From Fimbriimonadaceae bacterium (GTDB lineage Bacteria > Armatimonadota > Fimbriimonadia > Fimbriimonadales > Fimbriimonadaceae), in contig JANWJY010000026.1 in assembly GCA_025451715.1 (NCBI GenBank), positions 1 to 6,464 of the forward strand: 6,464 nucleotides of DNA. Direction: 5' to 3'. The translations under genes and the position numbers were made by a program. Below are positions 5,171 to 6,464 of this stretch, piece by piece (the first letter of the stretch is position 1; each line of letters opens with the position of its first letter). Below the pieces are notes generated by a model. The model made no database searches. It was not told the DNA's origin and saw only the letters and a list, made by a program, of their open reading frames with translations.

Positions 5171-6199
5171 GTGGAGCTTTGGCGCGAACTGAATGAAGAA
5201 GGATTGGCGACTATCCAGAGGTTTGCCAATGAGCATGTGCCGGAGACCCAGACCCTTGAATTCAAGTGCGCCGAAGGCGACGCCGCACCCCTGACCAAAG
5301 GTGATTTGCAGAATCTGGGGCGATCCATTTCGGCTTTCGCGAACACGGACGGGGGCGTCCTCGTGTGGGGCGTTGACTCGCGGCCACCGCGCTCGGACGA
5401 GGATGCTGTCGTAATTGGCCTCAAGCCAATCGCTGGCGTCGCTCGCTTCCACGCCGATCTGCTAGACAAGGTCGGTGCAATCGTCACACCACCTGTGTCT
5501 GGTCTCGAAACGGTGTGTCTACATGAAGGAGATGCAGGCAAGGGTTATGTTGCGGTTTGCGTACCGTCGTCCAGGAACGCTCCACACATGTCGCTCGCTA
5601 AAGACCACCACCGCTATTACTTGCGATCAGGAGCGAGTACGCTGCCCATGCCTCACCGACAGGTTGAAGCAATGATCCTGGCGAGAGAAGGTCCCATACT
5701 GGCGATCGAGTTAAACTGCCGTTTACGTCGGAACAGCAAGGAGCGAAAGACGCTGATCTGTGTGGAGGCCTACGTAAAAAACAAGGGGTTTGGCGCTGCG
5801 GAGAACCTCTCGATCGGGGTTCGTCGTGGTCTTCAGAACATGCCACAGTATGTGGTTCTCCCGGGCCCTGACCGTCTCGCCGAACCGATGCGCGAGATCG
5901 TGCAGGTTGTCGGGCAAGACGGCGAGCTTTTGGATGTAGTTGTGCATCGGTTGCCAGCGCACACGCGAGTCTATGGCCAATCGAGCCTCTACGCCCTCGC
6001 GTTCAACGTGGATGTCACGACGGAGAATGGGCTGGATCCGGCTGGGACTCCAACACGCAACCCCATCGAGTTCTCGGTGTACTGCTTCTCTAGTCGCGGC
6101 TCTTGTGAGGCCCACAAGCGGTTTGAGCCCGGGCAGCTCACGGTTTACGACTTCGAAGAAACATCTGACACCAAGATCCGACGGCTTCCCTCACGCTGA
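5171..6199 (+). CDS. AlbA_2 (Schlafen-type) domain protein with beta-rich C-terminal half
   Basis: A 342-residue soluble protein. Residues of about 1-165 form an AlbA_2 domain: TLEFK (28-32), SAFANTDGGVLVWGVD (54-69), a GYVAVCVPSSRNAPHM strand and loop (125-140), and RYYLRSGASTLPM (148-160). These are the usual landmarks of this nucleic-acid-binding fold, which is shared with eukaryotic Schlafen proteins and many bacterial regulators and defence proteins. Residues of about 176-342 are not recognised. They look beta-rich, with VEAYVKNKGFGAAENLSIGV (198-217) resembling an Ig-like or CARDB-type strand pair. No signal peptide or membrane segment is seen, so a cytoplasmic location is likely. The start is GTG 5171, because an in-frame TAA at 5159-5161 leaves nothing upstream. 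It follows the GHKL-HEPN gene on the same strand, which hints at a shared role. RNA cleavage, as in some Schlafens, cannot be claimed from these residues. Confidence 0.8.
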   Translation: MELWRELNEEGLATIQRFANEHVPETQTLEFKCAEGDAAPLTKGDLQNLGRSISAFANTDGGVLVWGVDSRPPRSDEDAVVIGLKPIAGVARFHADLLDKVGAIVTPPVSGLETVCLHEGDAGKGYVAVCVPSSRNAPHMSLAKDHHRYYLRSGASTLPMPHRQVEAMILAREGPILAIELNCRLRRNSKERKTLICVEAYVKNKGFGAAENLSIGVRRGLQNMPQYVVLPGPDRLAEPMREIVQVVGQDGELLDVVVHRLPAHTRVYGQSSLYALAFNVDVTTENGLDPAGTPTRNPIEFSVYCFSSRGSCEAHKRFEPGQLTVYDFEETSDTKIRRLPSR

Positions 6200-6221
6200 C
6201 GGGCGGCGTGTGGCCGGGTGG

Positions 6222-6250
6222 CACGGTCTGACCCGTTCGGGCAGACCGTG
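6222..6250. repeat. Palindrome A (9-bp perfect stem)
   Basis: CACGGTCTG at 6222-6230 pairs perfectly with CAGACCGTG at 6242-6250. The loop holds a further CCCG/CGGG match. GTGG lies directly at the left foot (6218-6221), as at the REPs in the left part of the window, though the stem sequence differs. It begins 22 bases after the AlbA_2 gene stop. There is no T-tract, so it is not a standard terminator. Confidence 0.65.
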
Positions 6251-6269
6251 ATCCTCCGAGAGCATTCAC

Positions 6270-6301
6270 GTCCCGGTCTGCACTGCGTGTCAGACCGGGA
6301 C
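6270..6301. repeat. Palindrome B (11-bp perfect stem), related to palindrome A
   Basis: GTCCCGGTCTG at 6270-6280 pairs perfectly with CAGACCGGGAC at 6291-6301 around a 10-base loop. Both arms share the core CGGTCTG/CAGACCG with the palindrome at 6222-6250, from which it is separated by 19 bases. The pair looks like a small BIME-like (clustered REP) unit in a convergent intergenic region. A bidirectional transcript-end or protein-binding role is also possible. Confidence 0.65.
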
Positions 6302-6323
6302 ACCCATCCTTGCAGTAGGTACG

Positions 6324-6350
6324 ACTCCGGCCCTGGATGGCCGGGGTTTT
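6324..6350 (+). terminator. Rho-independent terminator
   Basis: CTCCGGCC at 6325-6332 and GGCCGGGG at 6339-6346 form an eight-pair stem with one T-G wobble around a six-base loop. TTTT and then GATTTGTT follow. The T-tract orients it to end plus-strand transcription from the AlbA_2 gene, 125 bases upstream. The minus strand has the hairpin but only a weak tail for the facing gene. Confidence 0.7.
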
Positions 6351-6379
6351 GATTTGTTCGGGGCGGGGGAGCGAGTGGT

Positions 6380-6464
6380 CTAGTTTGCTTTGGTATTGGG
6401 GGCAGTCAGTACGAGAAAGACAAGCGCTATTACGTACAGCGCTGCTCCAAGGATGTTTTGATCC
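6380..6464 (-). CDS. C-terminal transmembrane helix of a membrane protein (partial)
   Basis: Read on the minus strand from the window edge, the frame gives 27 residues and a TAG at 6382-6380. The segment GAALYVIALVFLVLT is a strong hydrophobic helix, followed by a short polar tail APNTKAN. This fits the last membrane helix of an integral membrane protein such as a transporter, but nothing identifies the family. It converges with the AlbA_2 gene across an intergenic region that holds two palindromes and a terminator. Confidence 0.55.
   Translation of the reverse strand, partial: DQNILGAALYVIALVFLVLTAPNTKAN

Noticed and set aside
4988..5452. Minus-strand open frame with SPRQEL-like heptads
   Set aside because: The heptads are the translation of the 21-bp tandem repeat. 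The rest overlaps the conserved AlbA_2 core in antisense, and no promoter or related protein pattern supports it.
6200..6350. Structured small RNA or riboswitch in the hairpin-rich intergenic region
   Set aside because: The hairpins are simple palindromes and a terminator between convergent genes. No promoter in front of them and no recognisable RNA family core was seen.

Overview
The window reads as a bacterial chromosome of moderate to high GC. Two features suggest Armatimonadota (Fimbriimonadales-like) or another DUF1080-rich, Planctomycetes-like soil or water bacterium. One is a tandem DUF1080 (3-keto-disaccharide hydrolase-type) protein. The other is a set of TANNNT -10 boxes placed almost on top of start codons with no Shine-Dalgarno sequence, which suggests leaderless or very short-leader mRNAs. 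This placement is inference from style, not a phylogenetic result.

Layout. Positions 1-40 hold the last codons of an upstream gene. A secreted, two-domain DUF1080 protein follows (65-1273, +). NADP-dependent isocitrate dehydrogenase icd (1956-3254, -) faces it. The gap between these convergent genes is filled almost exactly by a 675-bp REPtron-like element (1274-1948). It consists of a REP-associated tyrosine transposase (RAYT) gene enclosed by two identical 28-bp REP hairpins in inverted orientation. The RAYT looks circularly permuted: the beta-strand motif normally near the N-terminus (TYFVTFRL) lies at the C-terminus, after the HUH and tyrosine motifs.

Right of the icd promoter is accessory-looking DNA with lower GC. 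A 533-aa protein (3390-4991, +) joins a GHKL/MORC-like ATPase module to a C-terminal region carrying a HEPN-like RNxxxH motif. A 342-aa protein (5171-6199, +) has an N-terminal Schlafen-type AlbA_2 domain and an unrecognised, beta-rich C-terminal half. Between them lies a degenerate 21-bp tandem repeat array. Domain logic (ATPase sensor plus putative HEPN RNase, next to AlbA_2) makes this pair a candidate anti-phage or stress-response locus. This is inference, and no known named system was recognised.

The right end (6200-6379) carries two related palindromes, then a terminator-like hairpin with a T-tract. The C-terminal membrane helix of a convergent minus-strand gene (6380-6464) runs off the window. 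No tRNA, rRNA, CRISPR array or integrase was seen.
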